Part shown: positions 24,317 to 35,073 of the stretch, one piece after another
How the letters are laid out: each line of letters begins with the position of its first letter
Position numbering within the stretch: the stretch's first letter is position 1
Source of the DNA: Alopecurus myosuroides
Lineage: Eukaryota; Streptophyta; Magnoliopsida; Poales; Poaceae
Direction of reading: 5' to 3'
Length of the DNA stretch: 64,000 bases
Assembly (NCBI GenBank): GCA_028641055.1
Contig: CM054057.1
Coordinates: 326,250,941 to 326,314,940, forward strand
Position numbers and translations under genes: made by a program
Notes under the pieces: model-generated
What the model was told of the DNA's origin: nothing
Database searches by the model: none
The model's input: only the letters and a program-made list of their open reading frames with translations

Positions 24317-25150
24317 CCGCCGCGAGAACAGGAGGTGCAGAGGGGCGGAGAGGGCGGCGGACGAGATATGATCTCCGGCGGCTGGTTCCATCGAGCAGCA
24401 GCAGCAGGTGGCGGCGGCGGTGCAGGGAGAGGACCTGCGGCTAGCTCCGTCGAGCATAAGCTGGCGGCGGTTGTGCGGAGCGAGGAGGGGATCTGGCTGC
24501 ATCGGACTCCGCCTCCTCTTCCCGATGAGGTCGGGTCGCCGCACACACCAGCGCTGCCCTCCTCCTTCTCGTTCTGTGGCTTCTTCGTGGTTGGGCTTAG
24601 GGCGTGGGGGAAAAGGAGGATAAAAGACAGAGGCCAGAGGTGACAAGCAGGGCGGGGAGGGGCGACGCATCCGAGGCCGGCGGCGACCGTCTCCAGCGAC
24701 GGGAGCCGAGGATGGCGGAATGAGGGCGGAGGGCGCACGGGGGAATGAGATCTAGGTTTCCACCAGGGCCTCTCGCCAGCACGAAGCAACGGAGGAAGCC
24801 TCCCGCGCGCGGCCAATCCAGCACACACGCGCCTCGTCCAGCACACACGCAGACAAGTGGCCCCGCGTGCACGAGAGGGCCACGCACAGAGAGTACAGGT
24901 AGGCCAGGCAGGTGTCCAATTGATACACAAAGAAAAGGACCAGCTCTGAGCCCACGCGCGCGCGACGAACGAGCACACCTGCGCCTCGTCCAGCGCACAC
25001 GCAGACAAGCGGACCCCACGCGCACAGGAGGGCCACACACAGAGAGGAAAGGTAGGCCGCGCGGGAGGAAAGGAATGCGACCACGCAGGCCACGCGGGAG
25101 GAAACGAAAGCGAGCACGCGCGCGCAGCCAATCGAACGGCCACACATGGC
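24317..25150 (-). pseudogene. GC-rich captured first-exon-like region near the Helitron 5' end
   Basis: About 830 bases of GC-rich sequence end at GCGG|GTAAGT (24316), a strong donor. The last part carries ATG codons in a frame including MEPAAGDHISSAALSAPLHL. Grass first exons look like this, so it may be a captured promoter plus first exon. The several long overlapping frames across 24.6-25.15 kb look like a by-product of GC content and simple repeats (for example CGCGCGCG), not proteins. Confidence 0.35.
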
Positions 25151-25231
25151 AAGCCCAGGAGCGGTGCGCGCGACGGGAGCGCCTCGTGGCCGATTTGCAG
25201 AGACCAACACCTCCTCCATCCTTTATAGGAG

Positions 25232-27708
25232 TAATTCCATTGTATCTCCTTTGGGGGATTTTAGGACTACACCAGCTCCAGCGCCCTCCTTCATCTTGGA
25301 TCCATCAAAATGCATAACCCAGTATTCCGACTCCAGCATTGGTGTGTTTTCCATTGCTTCTGTCCAATCAGCGACGAAATCTGTCAACACCTGGGATTTT
25401 ATTGTCGTCCGGGGTTGGTACTTAATGTCGAACGCGCTAACTCGATGCCCCATTTGGCTACATGGCATGTTGCGTCCGCATTGTTGATTATATCCCCTAG
25501 TGGTGCTTTACATACCACTGTTATGGAATGTCCTTGGAAGTAATGGCGGAGTTTTCGGGATGCGAAAAATACACCATATGCCAGTTTTTGATAGTGCGGG
25601 TACCTTTGCTTGGACTCGGAAAAAAACTTCAGTTACATAATACACTGGATGTTGATCTGGTATGGTTTGTTCGTCTTTCCGCCTTTCCACAACTATTACC
25701 GCGCTGATAACCCTGTTTGTTGTCGTGAGGTACAGTAACATGGGTTCTTCGTCTTTTGGCGATGCCAAAATCGGAGCTTGCATCAAGGTTTCTTTTAACT
25801 GGGTTAACGCTTTGTCCGCCTCTTCTGTCCATTCAAATTTGTCGGATTTCTTCAACAATTTGTATAATGGCAGAGCTTTGTCTTCTAGACGGCTTATAAA
25901 CCTGCTGACGACAGCTGCAGAACCCGTCAATCTTTGTACATACTTTAAGCACGTAGTCCTTGAGATGTTTAGGATTGCCTTGATCTTTTCCGGATTTACT
26001 TCTATTCCTCTGTGAGAAACGATGAAACCCAGAAGTTTTCCTGAGGGAACCCCGAATACGCACTTTAATGGATTTAACTTCATTTTATAAGTACGCAAAT
26101 TTTCGAAGGTTTCTCGTAGATCTTCGAGGAGCATGTCTTTTTCCTTGGAAACGATGGCAATATCGTCCACATAAACGTGAACATTTTTGCCAATCTGACT
26201 ATGCAAGCATCATTGCATGCAGCGCTGGTAGGTTGCACCTGCGTTCTTCAAGCCAGAAGGAATGATTATGTAATAGTATGTTCCATATGGAGTTATGAAG
26301 GAGGTTTTAATTTGGTCTTCTTCCTTCATGCGTATTTGATGATACTCGGAATAAGCATCCAAAAAGCATAAAGGCTCAGAGCCTGCAGTGGCATCTATTA
26401 TTTGATCGATTCGCGGTAATTTAAACCTATCTTTTGGACACAATTTGTTCAAGCCGGTGTAATCTATACACAACCTTAGAGCAATACTATCTTTCTTCGG
26501 GACTAATACTGGGTTTGCAGACCATTCAGTATGTATAACTTCCCGGATAAAATTAGCTGCTAATAGCCGGATAATTTCCTTGCCAATAGTCTTCCGTCTT
26601 CTTTCGTCAAATCGACGAAGACCTTGTTTGACGGTTTTAGATCCTGGAATTACCTTGAGTTGGTGCTCAGCAAGTTCCCTGGGTACGCCTGGCATGTCCG
26701 CTGGACACCATGCGAAAATGTCCCAGTTCTCACGGAGGAACTTGATGAGCTCGCTTTCCTATTTGTCGGTCATGCTAGTTCCCACTACGACAAACTTTGT
26801 CGGATCTTTGGGATCTAGGATAACCTGTCTTGTATTCTCGGAAGATTTGAAGCTGTCTGTCGGCTTCCGGGTTTCTTTTCCTGCCGGCATTTCTGTCGGC
26901 GATACTTCTTTTGCTAGCTCCTTTAATTCCTCCTTTGCTATCACTTTTTCTGCACAAAGGGCGTTTTCTTTTTCCAGCTCGTTTGCCAATTTGAAGTCTC
27001 CACTTATGGTGATTACTCCTCCTTTTGGCCCCGGCATCTTCAGCTTGTTATAGATATAACATGATCTTGCCATAAATTTGGCGAAAGCTGGACGTCCGAG
27101 TATTGCGTGATACACGCTTTCGAATGGCACAACCTCGAAGGAAAAATTTCCTGCCGGAAATGTTCTTTCTCTCCAAAGGTTACTTCTAGGAAAATTTCTC
27201 CTAGGGATCGTGCTTGCCTGCCAGGGACGATGCTGTGAAAGCGTATGTTACTATGATTGAGCTGTGTCTCGGAGATTCGCAGATGCTTCAGTGTATCCAA
27301 GTATATTATGTTAATGCTGGATCCTCCATCTATCAGCACTCTTTTTAGCCTAGTGTTTCGAACAATAGGGCTTACAACTAGAGCTTGTGTGCCGGGTTCT
27401 GGGATGTTTCCGGGATGATCAGACTGATCCCAGATAATTGGTGTATTAGAGTACTTCAAGAATTTCGGGGTTGGTGGGACAACCGCGTTTATTTCTCGAA
27501 GGGTTCTCTTTTCCACCTTTGCTGACGGAGTTGCCAAGAAAGTTAGGTTGCATTCTCCTTCAACTCTCGGAAACTTAGGCTCGCCTTTTAGCTGTTGTTC
27601 CTGGATTTTTTCGTCAGTGTCCGATTCACTGTCTTCTTTTTCAGCTTCTGACTTTTGCTTGGAAAATTTCCTCTTGGAATTTTTTTCCTTTGCTTCCGGA
27701 TCCTGCAC
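25232..27708 (-). pseudogene. Protease, reverse transcriptase and RNase H of the Tat element
   Basis: Protease carries VLIDGGSSINIIYL (aspartic protease DGGS form) near 27345. A frame change lies near 27140. The linker runs into RT after a stop at 26759-26761. RT shows CIDYTGLNKLCPKDRFKLPR and FLDAYSEYHQI, a stop after YQRCMQ (26210-26212), and YVDDIAIV, the catalytic YxDD box, near 26160. Connection and RNase H follow, ending in WVMHFDGSKMKEGAGAG (RNase H Asp) where the Helitron entered at 25231. The enzymes would copy the element RNA into DNA. At least two frame changes and two stops make it inactive. Gene order and the DGGS/YVDD boxes fit Tat-type Gypsy. Confidence 0.92.
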
Positions 27709-27811
27709 TGCCTTTCATATGCTTGTTGAGCCGGCATTGTGCGTTAGTATGGGTGTGTTTCCCAAATTGCGAATGGTGGACACCGTTTTCCGACTTTATT
27801 CTTTCCCACTC

Positions 27812-30032
27812 TTATTTGGTATAGTCGATCAGTTTTGTGCTTCGTCCTTTCCATTTGCTCCCATTTTCTCTTCCAAAGGCTATGTTAACTTCTTTGGGTT
27901 TTTGTTGTGTTTCTGAAGCTTCTTTTTTCTCAGGACGAGGAGTCTTTTTGGCTTCAATCAGAGTATTGATATTGCCACCTCTCGCTCTCATCTCATCTTC
28001 AGCCGTTGCGTGCTCATTTGCGGTTGTAAGCATAGATCCGAGATCTTTGTGCTTTTTGGAACCGATCATGAACAGTACGAGTCCGGGTTTTAAGACATTG
28101 ACGAAAGCATGTATTGCTTGTACGTCAGTTACTCCAGAACAGCTATTTTTCATTGCAGTCCACCTTGAGATAAAGTCCACATATGGTTCATCTTCAAACT
28201 GGGTGCAGCGGTTTAACTGGTTGATGCTGTTGGGGCATTTGTACGTTCCCCGAAAATGCTGAGTAAATACTCTGGCCATATCATCCCAGCTATCGACAGT
28301 TCTTGACGGAAGCCCGTTGATCCATTCTCTGGCTCCGTCCAGTAACATTAGGGGGAGGAATTTTACTGCCTCTAGATCTGTCCCATTGTTTATCTGGATG
28401 GTTGTCTAATAGTCTGAGAGCCAGGTATCCGGGTTTGTACTGCTGGTATATTTTTGATATGTTGGACCAACTTTGGCGAAGCCATAATGCAGAGTTATTC
28501 TTCGGATCCTGTCTGTGAAACACTTGGTTCCGAAGTATAGATCATCTCTTTCCGCTCTATCAATGTGTGCGGAGTATCTCCCAGCTGAATGGATAGAAAG
28601 GGATATGCTCCTTTCTTTTCCATTGTTGCGCGAACGTGCTCTTCCAGGGTTATCTCTATTTCCTCCATTATCATGCCCTTTGGGATAAGATGGAGTTCTG
28701 CTCCTATGTCTTTCTTTATTCCTTGGAGGTGTACGGGATCTCTCACGCCTGTGAGGAATGTCGTATCTTCCGTCTTTTTCAGCAGGGCGTCTCGGAGGCG
28801 GCATAGCTTTGTCGTCTTTCCGGTTTTGTTCTTCCCGATCTCGGGGATTAATTCCATCTTTCGGTAGATGGGATCCGGTTCTGGACGCTGCATCCTTGTT
28901 ATCAGGCTTTTTCTTGTCCTTTCTCGGACCTTCTTTCTCCTCTTTCGAATTATTTGAATCTCCAGGTTCTTCAGGTCCAGGTGCTCCAGTGGCGCATGTA
29001 GCTGTTTTGCATAGGGCTGAGTCGTCATGCAACTTCCCTGATCTTTCTTGCCCTCGCTGTTGTTGTTTAATGCTTTTCCTAAGAAAGCGTACACCCCTTG
29101 AAGTTTTTCGCCATTGGAGTACAGATCGTTGTTGAGGATGGCGAACGCGGCCTCCGTGTTTTCTGCTGCAGTTTTGTATATAGGTTCGCCCCTAGCATCT
29201 TTGTCGTTTACTTTCTTTTGCCAGGCCGGGTTTTGAAACCGTTCCTTTGGCGGCAGTACTTCCGGTCTTGCGATTCCGGGTAACCGTGTAGGTTTAATGC
29301 CAGATCTATTCCTTCTCTCGTACTCCTCGATTTCTTCCTGCTTTAACTTAATGTTGGCTTGGGTTTTTTGGAGGTGTTCCTGAGTTCGGAATAGATGTTG
29401 CTGTTGCCTTTGGAGAGCTTGTCTCCTGGCTTCCAGCACTTCAGGGAGTTCATGGGGTCTTGTTCTGACATTGGCGAAACAGAGATTTCCTTCGTTTTCT
29501 TCGCCGCGAGCTTAACTTCACTTCCTCCTCCTGCTTCCAGGTTTTCGTTGGCTGGATCAGCCAATTTTTTCTTCCGGAGCTTGTATTGGAGTTTCTTGGA
29601 AGCTTTGTGTTTTTTCTTGGAAGAGGGAGGTTTTTTACCAGGTTCTTCCTCTCTCAATTCCTTGACATCCGGGAAAATTGGACTGGCTTCTCCATCCTCT
29701 CTTTCCTCTGGCGGAGGTGTTCTAGGGCTTTCCTGACTTTCGGCATCCGTGTTTTCAGCCGGTTTTGCCATCAGTACTTCGTGGAATCCCTCTTGAAAGG
29801 ATTTGACCTTTCTCTCGAAAGCGTATACACCTTCGTCTTTGGTATCGAACTGGTCCGGTCTGGGTTCCGACTCTAATCTCGCCTCGATGGCGGCTAGCAC
29901 AGAGTCAGCTTCCGAGTTCGTTGTCATATTGACGGATGTCGGATCTTCCACCTCTGTTGTGGGATTGTTGTTTTCTACCTCTTCCACGGGGTTGTTTTCA
30001 TCCGTGTTTTCGGCGATCTCGGATTGCACCAT
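27812..30032 (-). pseudogene. gag of the Tat element
   Basis: The capsid precursor gene is read downward from 30032. It has an acidic N-terminus (ENTDENNPVEEVENNNPTTE) and a Lys-rich segment. After a frame change near 29440 comes a Gln/Glu-rich coiled-coil (RQALQRQQQHLFRTQEHLQK). After another frame change near 29030 comes an Arg-rich stretch, then the retrotransposon gag core with WINGLPSRTVDSWDDMARVF and QHFRGTYK. One TAG interrupts it at 28406-28408. No zinc knuckle is visible before protease, which is usual in Tat/Ogre elements. It lies directly downstream of the 5' LTR, as expected. Confidence 0.88.
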
Positions 30033-30334
30033 ACCGATAAAGTGCGATTCAGCAGAATATCGGTGATCTGACCAAATCCGGAGTCATAGTCTTCTTCGAC
30101 TGGGTATAGGGCGGGTGGGATAAATTTGCTTCCACCACAGAATCCCATTGCTTCTCGGATAAAGATGTTTGCAGATCCAATCGGTAAAACGCAGGCACTT
30201 ACCAGTTGATTCCGTGCTGGCATGTACGATCCCTTGTAGAGGAAGCGCCCGACGTCGTTGTCGAACTCCAGACTTCAGACAGTTATGGTACTGCCAATTC
30301 CGCTGAGTATCCCCGATCGAAACATAACGCCTGA

Positions 30335-30362
30335 CGTTGCGAGCCCCACGGTGAGCGCCAAC
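30335..30362 (-). other. Candidate primer-binding site of the Tat element
   Basis: Read on the minus strand, the LTR end CTCGACA is followed by GTTGGCGCTCACCGTGGGGC. A TGGCGC... start right after the LTR is typical of tRNA primer sites in Athila/Tat elements. Which tRNA it matches would need a tRNA 3'-end comparison. Confidence 0.5.
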
Positions 30363-30908
30363 TGTCGAGACATCGTAGTAGAATTCATAGACGGGGGTGC
30401 CATGAGACTACCGATAGAGATTGTGGGGGACGTGATCGTATGATGAACAATGACACCTGGGTTTTACCCAGGTTCGGTACGTCGCAACTAGGCGGTGTTG
30501 CTACTCCTGCAATCTCACTAAATCAGGGCTGAAGCCTGAAGTATACAGAGTACAATGTGAGTTGGGTTTAGCTACTCGACAAGGATCAACCTCTCGGCGA
30601 GTTAGCTTCTAGCTTATTGTCTATCTGTTTCTTATCTCCCGTCTGTCTTTATATAATAGCCGGGTTAGGGCTTATAGAAAAGGAAACCTAGAAGACTACG
30701 GTAAGTCCTAACTTGGAAGCCAAGAATCCGCCTTCTACTCCAAGCCGTATCACGTGGGTCGTGATCCGGGTTCTTCTAGAATCCGGCTTTTGTGTGTCAG
30801 CTTACTGGGTCGCCTAATGGACCGTAGCCCATTACCATTCAGGCCACCCTGGTAATCCGGCACTTTAGGACACCATCTGATATACCCCTAATTGGTATAT
30901 ATCCGATA
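30363..30908 (-). repeat. 5' LTR of the Tat-type Gypsy element
   Basis: It is 546 bp, matching 211-756 with about 21 substitutions and no length change. It drives the sense transcript on the minus strand. Its outer end reads TA where the partner has CA, a single C-to-T change. Confidence 0.93.
30648..30655 (-). promoter_or_regulatory. TATA box in the 5' LTR
   Basis: On the minus strand the LTR reads TATATAAAGACAG here. The same box is at the matching place in the other LTR. It is about 285 bases from the inner LTR edge, a plausible place for the start of the genomic RNA. Confidence 0.55.
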
Positions 30909-30910
30909 GC

Positions 30911-31225
30911 CATGGTAAAGGGAAAAAGAGTGCTATAATACCTTGTAGTGTATACAATTTGAGTATCTGTATTCGTACATGCTATTATAAGCACTTTTTT
31001 CCCTTGGTTTGCATGGCAATGATATATGAGGCTTGTATTACATTTTTTTTTCATTGTTCCACTTTTCTTTGCCTTGAATATCCTCGTTATATGCCGATGA
31101 TTTAAACTAGGACATGGTAAAGGCAAATAGAGTGTCTATAATACCTTGTAGTGTATACAATTTGAGTATTTGTATTCGTACATACTATTATAAGCACTCT
31201 TTTTTTCCTTGGTTTGCATGCCATG
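30911..31225. repeat. Copies B and C of the ~205-bp tandem repeat
   Basis: Copy B (30911-31112) matches copy A at 1-207. Copy C starts at 31113 (CATGGTAAAGGC) and stays clearly similar for about 110 bases before diverging. Copy C shows the uninterrupted junction (CTAGGACATGGTAAAGG) that the retrotransposon split in copy A/B. Confidence 0.85.
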
Positions 31226-31992
31226 ATAAATTTTAGGAGATCAGATACAATACGTGGTAGTGATACAAGGCCACGTCTTGTATTACTTCCTCGTATTGTG
31301 TTCGTTCTTCTAGCAAGTGTTGGCAATGTGTTTATGAGGCCTTGTTTTACACTTTTTTTTGCATTGTTCCATATGTGTTTATTCTGACTGCATGTTACAA
31401 TGAATTTTAGGGATGCCCTTTAGTGCATGATCACCTATGTGTTTATGAGGTTTGTTATCACTATGCATAATTTATGAGCTGCTTCGGTCAATGATGATGA
31501 CTTTGACACATGTGTATTTGGCTGATGCCTAACCGTCTCCACCACATGGCCAGCAAAAGTAAGAACCAGACACAAATAGATGTGCTATGTCTTTGCTTTT
31601 GCTGGCCCACCTGGTGTAGCAAAGTTGTGTCTGCTTGTTGTGTCTCTATGTTCCCTGAGGCCAATGAGTACAGAGCTGTGACTACAGATGTTGTTTTGAA
31701 TGTGCATGATCCCTTTAAGTCGATGATTAAAATGTGTCACCATATCATTGCAATGAGGGTTCCATACTATCTTGTGCAATGTACAAGCACATTCATTGTG
31801 CATTGCTCTTGGTAGTGTAGAATTACTTCTTGGATAAACATGGTTGTGCTTTTATTATGAGGCATTACCAGTTGTTCGTAGTTCGGCCCCAGTTTTACAT
31901 AAATATCTTCATTAAAGAATTGTTCCTTTTTAGAACCAATCTTCTTACATGCACATTTTGTAATTTCTGCTTCTTTTTTGCTTGATTAACAG
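31226..31992 (+). other. Non-coding or decayed stretch before the B3 pseudogene
   Basis: It contains a plus-strand frame of about 100 codons (31510-31815) with the segment RVPYYLVQCTSTFIVH, which I do not recognise. It may be an upstream exon of the B3 gene or chance. Part of it (to about 31380) looks like a diverged continuation of the tandem repeat. Nothing else is visible. Confidence 0.3.
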
Positions 31993-33078
31993 GGTATTCA
32001 TGCCCTGTATGCAAGAATAATTGCCCAAATATTGATCCTTCTGCATCAAGTTCGGTGCTGCTGTACAAGAGTGTCACCTCAAGTCAGTGGTAAGAAAACA
32101 ATTCTTCTTCGTACACTTGTATTATGTTTTGTGTTTTTATTACAATATCTAATTTCCACGTTTCTTTTTATTTCTGATGCACAGCTTGTACCGTGCACTG
32201 CTCGGATAGCATTCAACAAGTTAGTACGGCGAGCGTGTGCTGTTTAGTTCCCATGGCAGGAAGTACACCTTTCGTGTGTCAAAAGAACAGAGCAAGACCC
32301 GTTTGCACGGGACACAATGGGATTGGTTCATCAAGGAAAAGAACATCTCCGTGGGAGACATACTAGTGTTTTCCATGATACCAAGGCCCACTATCTATGT
32401 TGCTATTATTGGCGACTCCGAAGATGACTCGCTTTGCATTTCAAGCGAAGACGACTCAATTTCAAGCGAAGATGACTCAATTTACAGCGAAGATGGTAGT
32501 TCTGATGATGAGATGCATGATGAGGATTCTAGCAATTCTGATGATGAGCTCCATGATGAGGATTCCTACAATTCTGCTGATGAGAGGCATGATGATGCCA
32601 ACATCGTATATGCCCAAAGAGCCAATCTCGACAATCACGAGAAGAACCGCCTGGCCCGGCTTCTACCCCTTGGACCCTATGTTGGGCTTCCTTTTGTGAC
32701 TCGTTTCACGGTCACAAACTTGCAACACTATATTATGGTATGTATCTATAAGACGCCCTCCTCTTTTTGCAAGTAAATTTTCAAGAACCATGAGAAGGTC
32801 TGCTAATATGGTATGTTATCTTTCATGCTTAGAAACTACCGAAGTTGATAGAGAACACGCTGGCCTAGGGAATCATGGCAGGGTTGGCCTATGACTTAGA
32901 GCAAAATATCATGTCACCACCATTACTTACAACAAGAAAACCGACGGCCGCATTATCCTCGACAAGCTGGTGTGGATGGTTTTCCTCCAAGGCAATAATT
33001 TTCATAATGGGCAACATCATTGTGAGGGAGACCGATGACCCCAGGTTGGAGGCGGTCATTGAGATTGGGGTGATATAG
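31993..33078 (+). pseudogene. B3-domain protein pseudogene
   Basis: Three exons can be read. Exon 31993-32089 has YSCPVCKNNCPN, exon 32185-32737 a B3 DNA-binding domain and exon 32833-33078 the remains of a second. The first domain begins LVPCTARIAFNK, changes frame near 32222 (one extra base), and continues YGERVLFSSHGRKYTFRV to WDWFIKEKNISVGDILVFSM, the characteristic W...GD..VF end. A linker follows with repeated acidic units (SEDDS, DELHDEDS). The second domain has a TAG soon after its start and several frame changes, finishing with a readable RETDDPRLEAVIEIGVI. B3 proteins are plant nuclear transcription factors of the REM/ARF/ABI3 superfamily. The breaks argue for a pseudogene, unless the assembly has base errors. 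Confidence 0.7.
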
Positions 33079-33451
33079 AACCGGAGCAAAGGATAGGCAT
33101 TGGGGTGAAGAGACTAGGCTGCTGCTGAGCTAGGCCTATGAACTTCTTATTTTGTCTGGCTGGAGTGTAATTTCGTTTGTTTCCTGGACTTGTTAAGGTT
33201 CAGTTTGTTTCGTGAACTTCTAAGGTATATTATCGATGGTAGATTCCTCGTGCTAAACCCGAGTAAAGATCAAATCGCTAATAGCTGCTAAAACCTCGAT
33301 TTTAGATCAAATCCCTTGTGTTGGTAGATCGTGCAACTCATCACTGAAGAACTCAACAAAATCCTGGCAAGCCAACGGTCACTGAACTTCTCGACCTCGT
33401 CGCTATCACATAAATACGACCGAGCACGGACCATGCAACCTACCTTCTACG

Positions 33452-33554
33452 CTGCCGCCGCAGCCCCTTGACCCCCCCTCACTCTCGGCGCTGATTACTA
33501 CATGCCGCCACAGCCCCCCCCCCCCCCGACCTCCCCCTCACTCTCGGCGCTGAT
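33452..33554 (+). repeat. Direct repeat with a poly-C run at the AP2 gene start
   Basis: GCCGC(C)GCAGCCCC ... CTCACTCTCGGCGCTGAT occurs twice (from about 33452 and 33505). The second copy contains about 14 C in a row (33516-33529). A CATAAATAC box lies upstream at about 33409. The duplication probably arose by slippage in the 5' leader. Confidence 0.7.
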
Positions 33555-33561
33555 CCACCCG

Positions 33562-33770
33562 ATGGCGCCGCGCGTGAGAAGCAGCACCGGCTTCCGAAGT
33601 GTGCAGCTGCGACCGTCCGGGTGCTGGTCCGTGGAGATCATACACAACAGTGTGCGGTGGTGGATGGGCACCTTCGACACGCCCGAGATCGCCGCCCGCG
33701 CGTTCGATGTGGCGGTGTGGCGGTTCGGCCACCCGCGCGCCGAGCTCAACTTCCGGGACGTCGAGAGCAG
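33562..33770 (+). pseudogene. AP2/ERF-like gene, N-terminal part with AP2-type domain
   Basis: Starting at the ATG encoding MAPRVRSSTGF, the frame holds one AP2-like domain: GFRSVQLRPSGCWSVEI, a tryptophan pair, then MGTFDTPEIAARAFDVAVWR and RAELNFRDVES. The layout (xRPSGxWxxEI, GTFDTxExAARAxDxAxW, NF) is that of small, expanded AP2/ERF-like families in grasses, which encode nuclear DNA-binding proteins. The protein breaks off at 33770, where a truncated retrotransposon lies. The rest resumes at 35074. An alternative upstream ATG at 33502 would add a Pro-rich leader. Confidence 0.7.
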
Positions 33771-33924
33771 GAATTGCGAAAGTTGCGGAAAAGTGTAAGA
33801 TTGGAAAATTGCGAAAGCGCGCCTAGCTAGTGGGGTAATGGCGGATGACTACAGATGAAATTCGAGCCAAAATACTGGCGCAAGATTGAAGAAAAGGAAA
33901 TCTAGATCTAATCATCGGAGAAAT

Positions 33925-34125
33925 TTACCGGGATGGTCCATTGGCGGAGATGCGCGGCGGCGGCGACTCGTGGACGAAGGCGAGCGCGGCAGCGGCGATT
34001 CGTGGGCGGAGGCGGCCCGTCTCGAGAGCTCCGATGGCGTGGACGAAGGCGCGGGTGGGGGCACTGGCGGCGGCGACCGGCGGCGAGCCTACTAGTGCTG
34101 GCGTAATCCCGGCGGCTGCGAGCAT
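33925..34125 (-). pseudogene. Start of the antisense ORF of the second Tat element
   Basis: A 66-codon Ala/Pro-rich frame begins MLAAAGITPALVGSPPVAAA. It sits 90 bases below a minus-strand TATA box (CTATAAAT, 34216-34223), ends near a donor-like CGGTAAAT, and is cut soon after. Its position beside the LTR matches the antisense gene of the first element. The reading beyond is lost. Confidence 0.45.
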
Positions 34126-34609
34126 GATTGGTCTTGCGGGCGCGGAGGCGGAGCGAGAGGAAGAAGAGGAAGTGGAAATGGCTGTTGGAGATTTAGGGTT
34201 GACCCCCTGGGGCCAATTTATAGGCGCGGGGGAAAACCTAGGGTTTGGGCGGTAAGTGAGAGATTTTCGGAAGAGATTGATCCGGCACGGAAGTTTTGGG
34301 ATAGGTATCAAGGTAATCGTTGCGGGATATCCGGATAAGATTGAGCTAGGTTTTAGGCGTATTACTCGGATTGACTGATAGGGATACGGATGCCGGGTCT
34401 TGTCCCGTTTCTTTGGAGTGTTGACCCGGGAAATGATGCCTTGGCTCGGGGAAAACCGGGTTATTATATGGACCGCCCAAAGAGCAGGCCTGGCTGTAGT
34501 TAAAGCACTCTAACTCGGTATGTTATGAATTTGAATGTTTGTTGTTTTGCAGGGAATAGCGTGCGCTTCATGGTTGATCCCAAGATGCCCAAGCTATTCT
34601 GGGGACTAC

Positions 34610-35073
34610 TGTTGGGGGGATGGTAACCCGGTAGGCTCATGCCAAGGTGAAACCTAGCCCGAAGGAAATTGCACAAGACCCGGCCCAAGGTGGAGGAGTT
34701 TCTAGAAGACCAAGGGAAAGCATGGATCTCGTAGCCCATACCTTGGGGGCCAAGATTGGGAAAGCTAGGGTTGTGTGTGTATTCCGAGTAGGATTCCGGG
34801 TATGACTTGTATAGGAAGCCAGAGAGCCGGGTAATATATAAACCGGCTCCTGGGACAGAGAGAGCAAGAGTTTTTCCAGGTATTCGAGTATTCCAGTAAT
34901 ACGAGAGTTGATAGCTGTAACCTAGATCGGAGACTCGGCGACATTACAGCCCGAGCTACCGGATCACCAGATAATATGATTTCCCCTGAGTTAAACCCTC
35001 TCCCAAACACCAGAGTCGATTTGCCCCATACTAAGTTACCCCTGGTAACGTCTGCCGTGATTATCCCGCGACA
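34610..35073 (+). repeat. 3' LTR (464 bp) of the second Tat element
   Basis: It starts TGTTGGGGGGATGG directly after the polypurine tract and ends CCCGCGACA. It has an internal TATA-like ATATATAAACCGG near 34832-34844. No partner LTR is in the window. Confidence 0.65.

Larger units (their letters stand above)
12829..25231 (-). mobile_element. Non-autonomous Helitron-like element with captured fragments
   Basis: The RNase H frame stops at 25232 and resumes at 12828, with host bases ATTA then TACGTA on the minus strand. This is an insertion between A and T with no target duplication, as Helitrons do. On the minus strand the element's 3' end is a hairpin at 12841-12857, twelve bases before a terminal CTAG (the CTRR rule). 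The 5' end reads CTCCTATAAAGG and lacks the usual leading T of TC. No Rep/helicase gene is visible, so it is non-autonomous. The inside alternates AT-rich stretches with GC-rich islands (14530-14680, 16930-17090, 18000-18170, 19830-20000, 20380-20520, 24317-25150) and many exon-like pieces with good splice borders, mostly in the element's own orientation. That pattern is typical of gene-fragment capture in grass Helitrons. Confidence 0.78.
211..30908 (-). mobile_element. Ty3/Gypsy retrotransposon, Tat-type, nested and decayed
   Basis: Two 546-bp LTRs (211-756 and 30363-30908) are flanked by the 5-bp duplication GCCAT at 206-210 and 30909-30913. On the minus strand, reading from 30908 down, the order is LTR, primer site, gag, protease, RT, RNase H, integrase, then an antisense gene, a polypurine tract and the second LTR. 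RNase H before integrase is the Gypsy order. An extra antisense ORF between integrase and the 3' LTR is known for the Tat lineage. By eye the LTRs differ at about 21 of 546 sites (about 4 percent), so the insertion is moderately young. Two later insertions, 1905-7956 and 12829-25231, account for about 18.5 kb of its length, leaving an original element of about 12 kb. Every coding domain has frameshifts or stops, so this copy is not autonomous. Confidence 0.93.
33776..35073 (+). mobile_element. Truncated second Tat-type Gypsy element (3' part only)
   Basis: What remains is the start of an antisense ORF (minus strand, 33925-34125, with TATA at 34216-34223), about 350 bp of 3' region, a polypurine-like TTCTGGGGACTAC, and one LTR (34610-35073). 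The layout mirrors the right-to-left order at 211-1700, so it is the same lineage in the other orientation but a different family. The 5' LTR and all pol are missing. The right edge falls within the AP2-like gene. No clean target duplication is seen (GAAGT on the right, GAATT on the left). Confidence 0.68.

Noticed and set aside
24597..25220. Several long overlapping frames rich in Arg/Pro/Ala on both strands
   Set aside because: They overlap each other on both strands, follow simple CGCGCG and repeated GACAAG/ACACGC stretches, and show no domain. They fit GC-rich composition better than protein coding.
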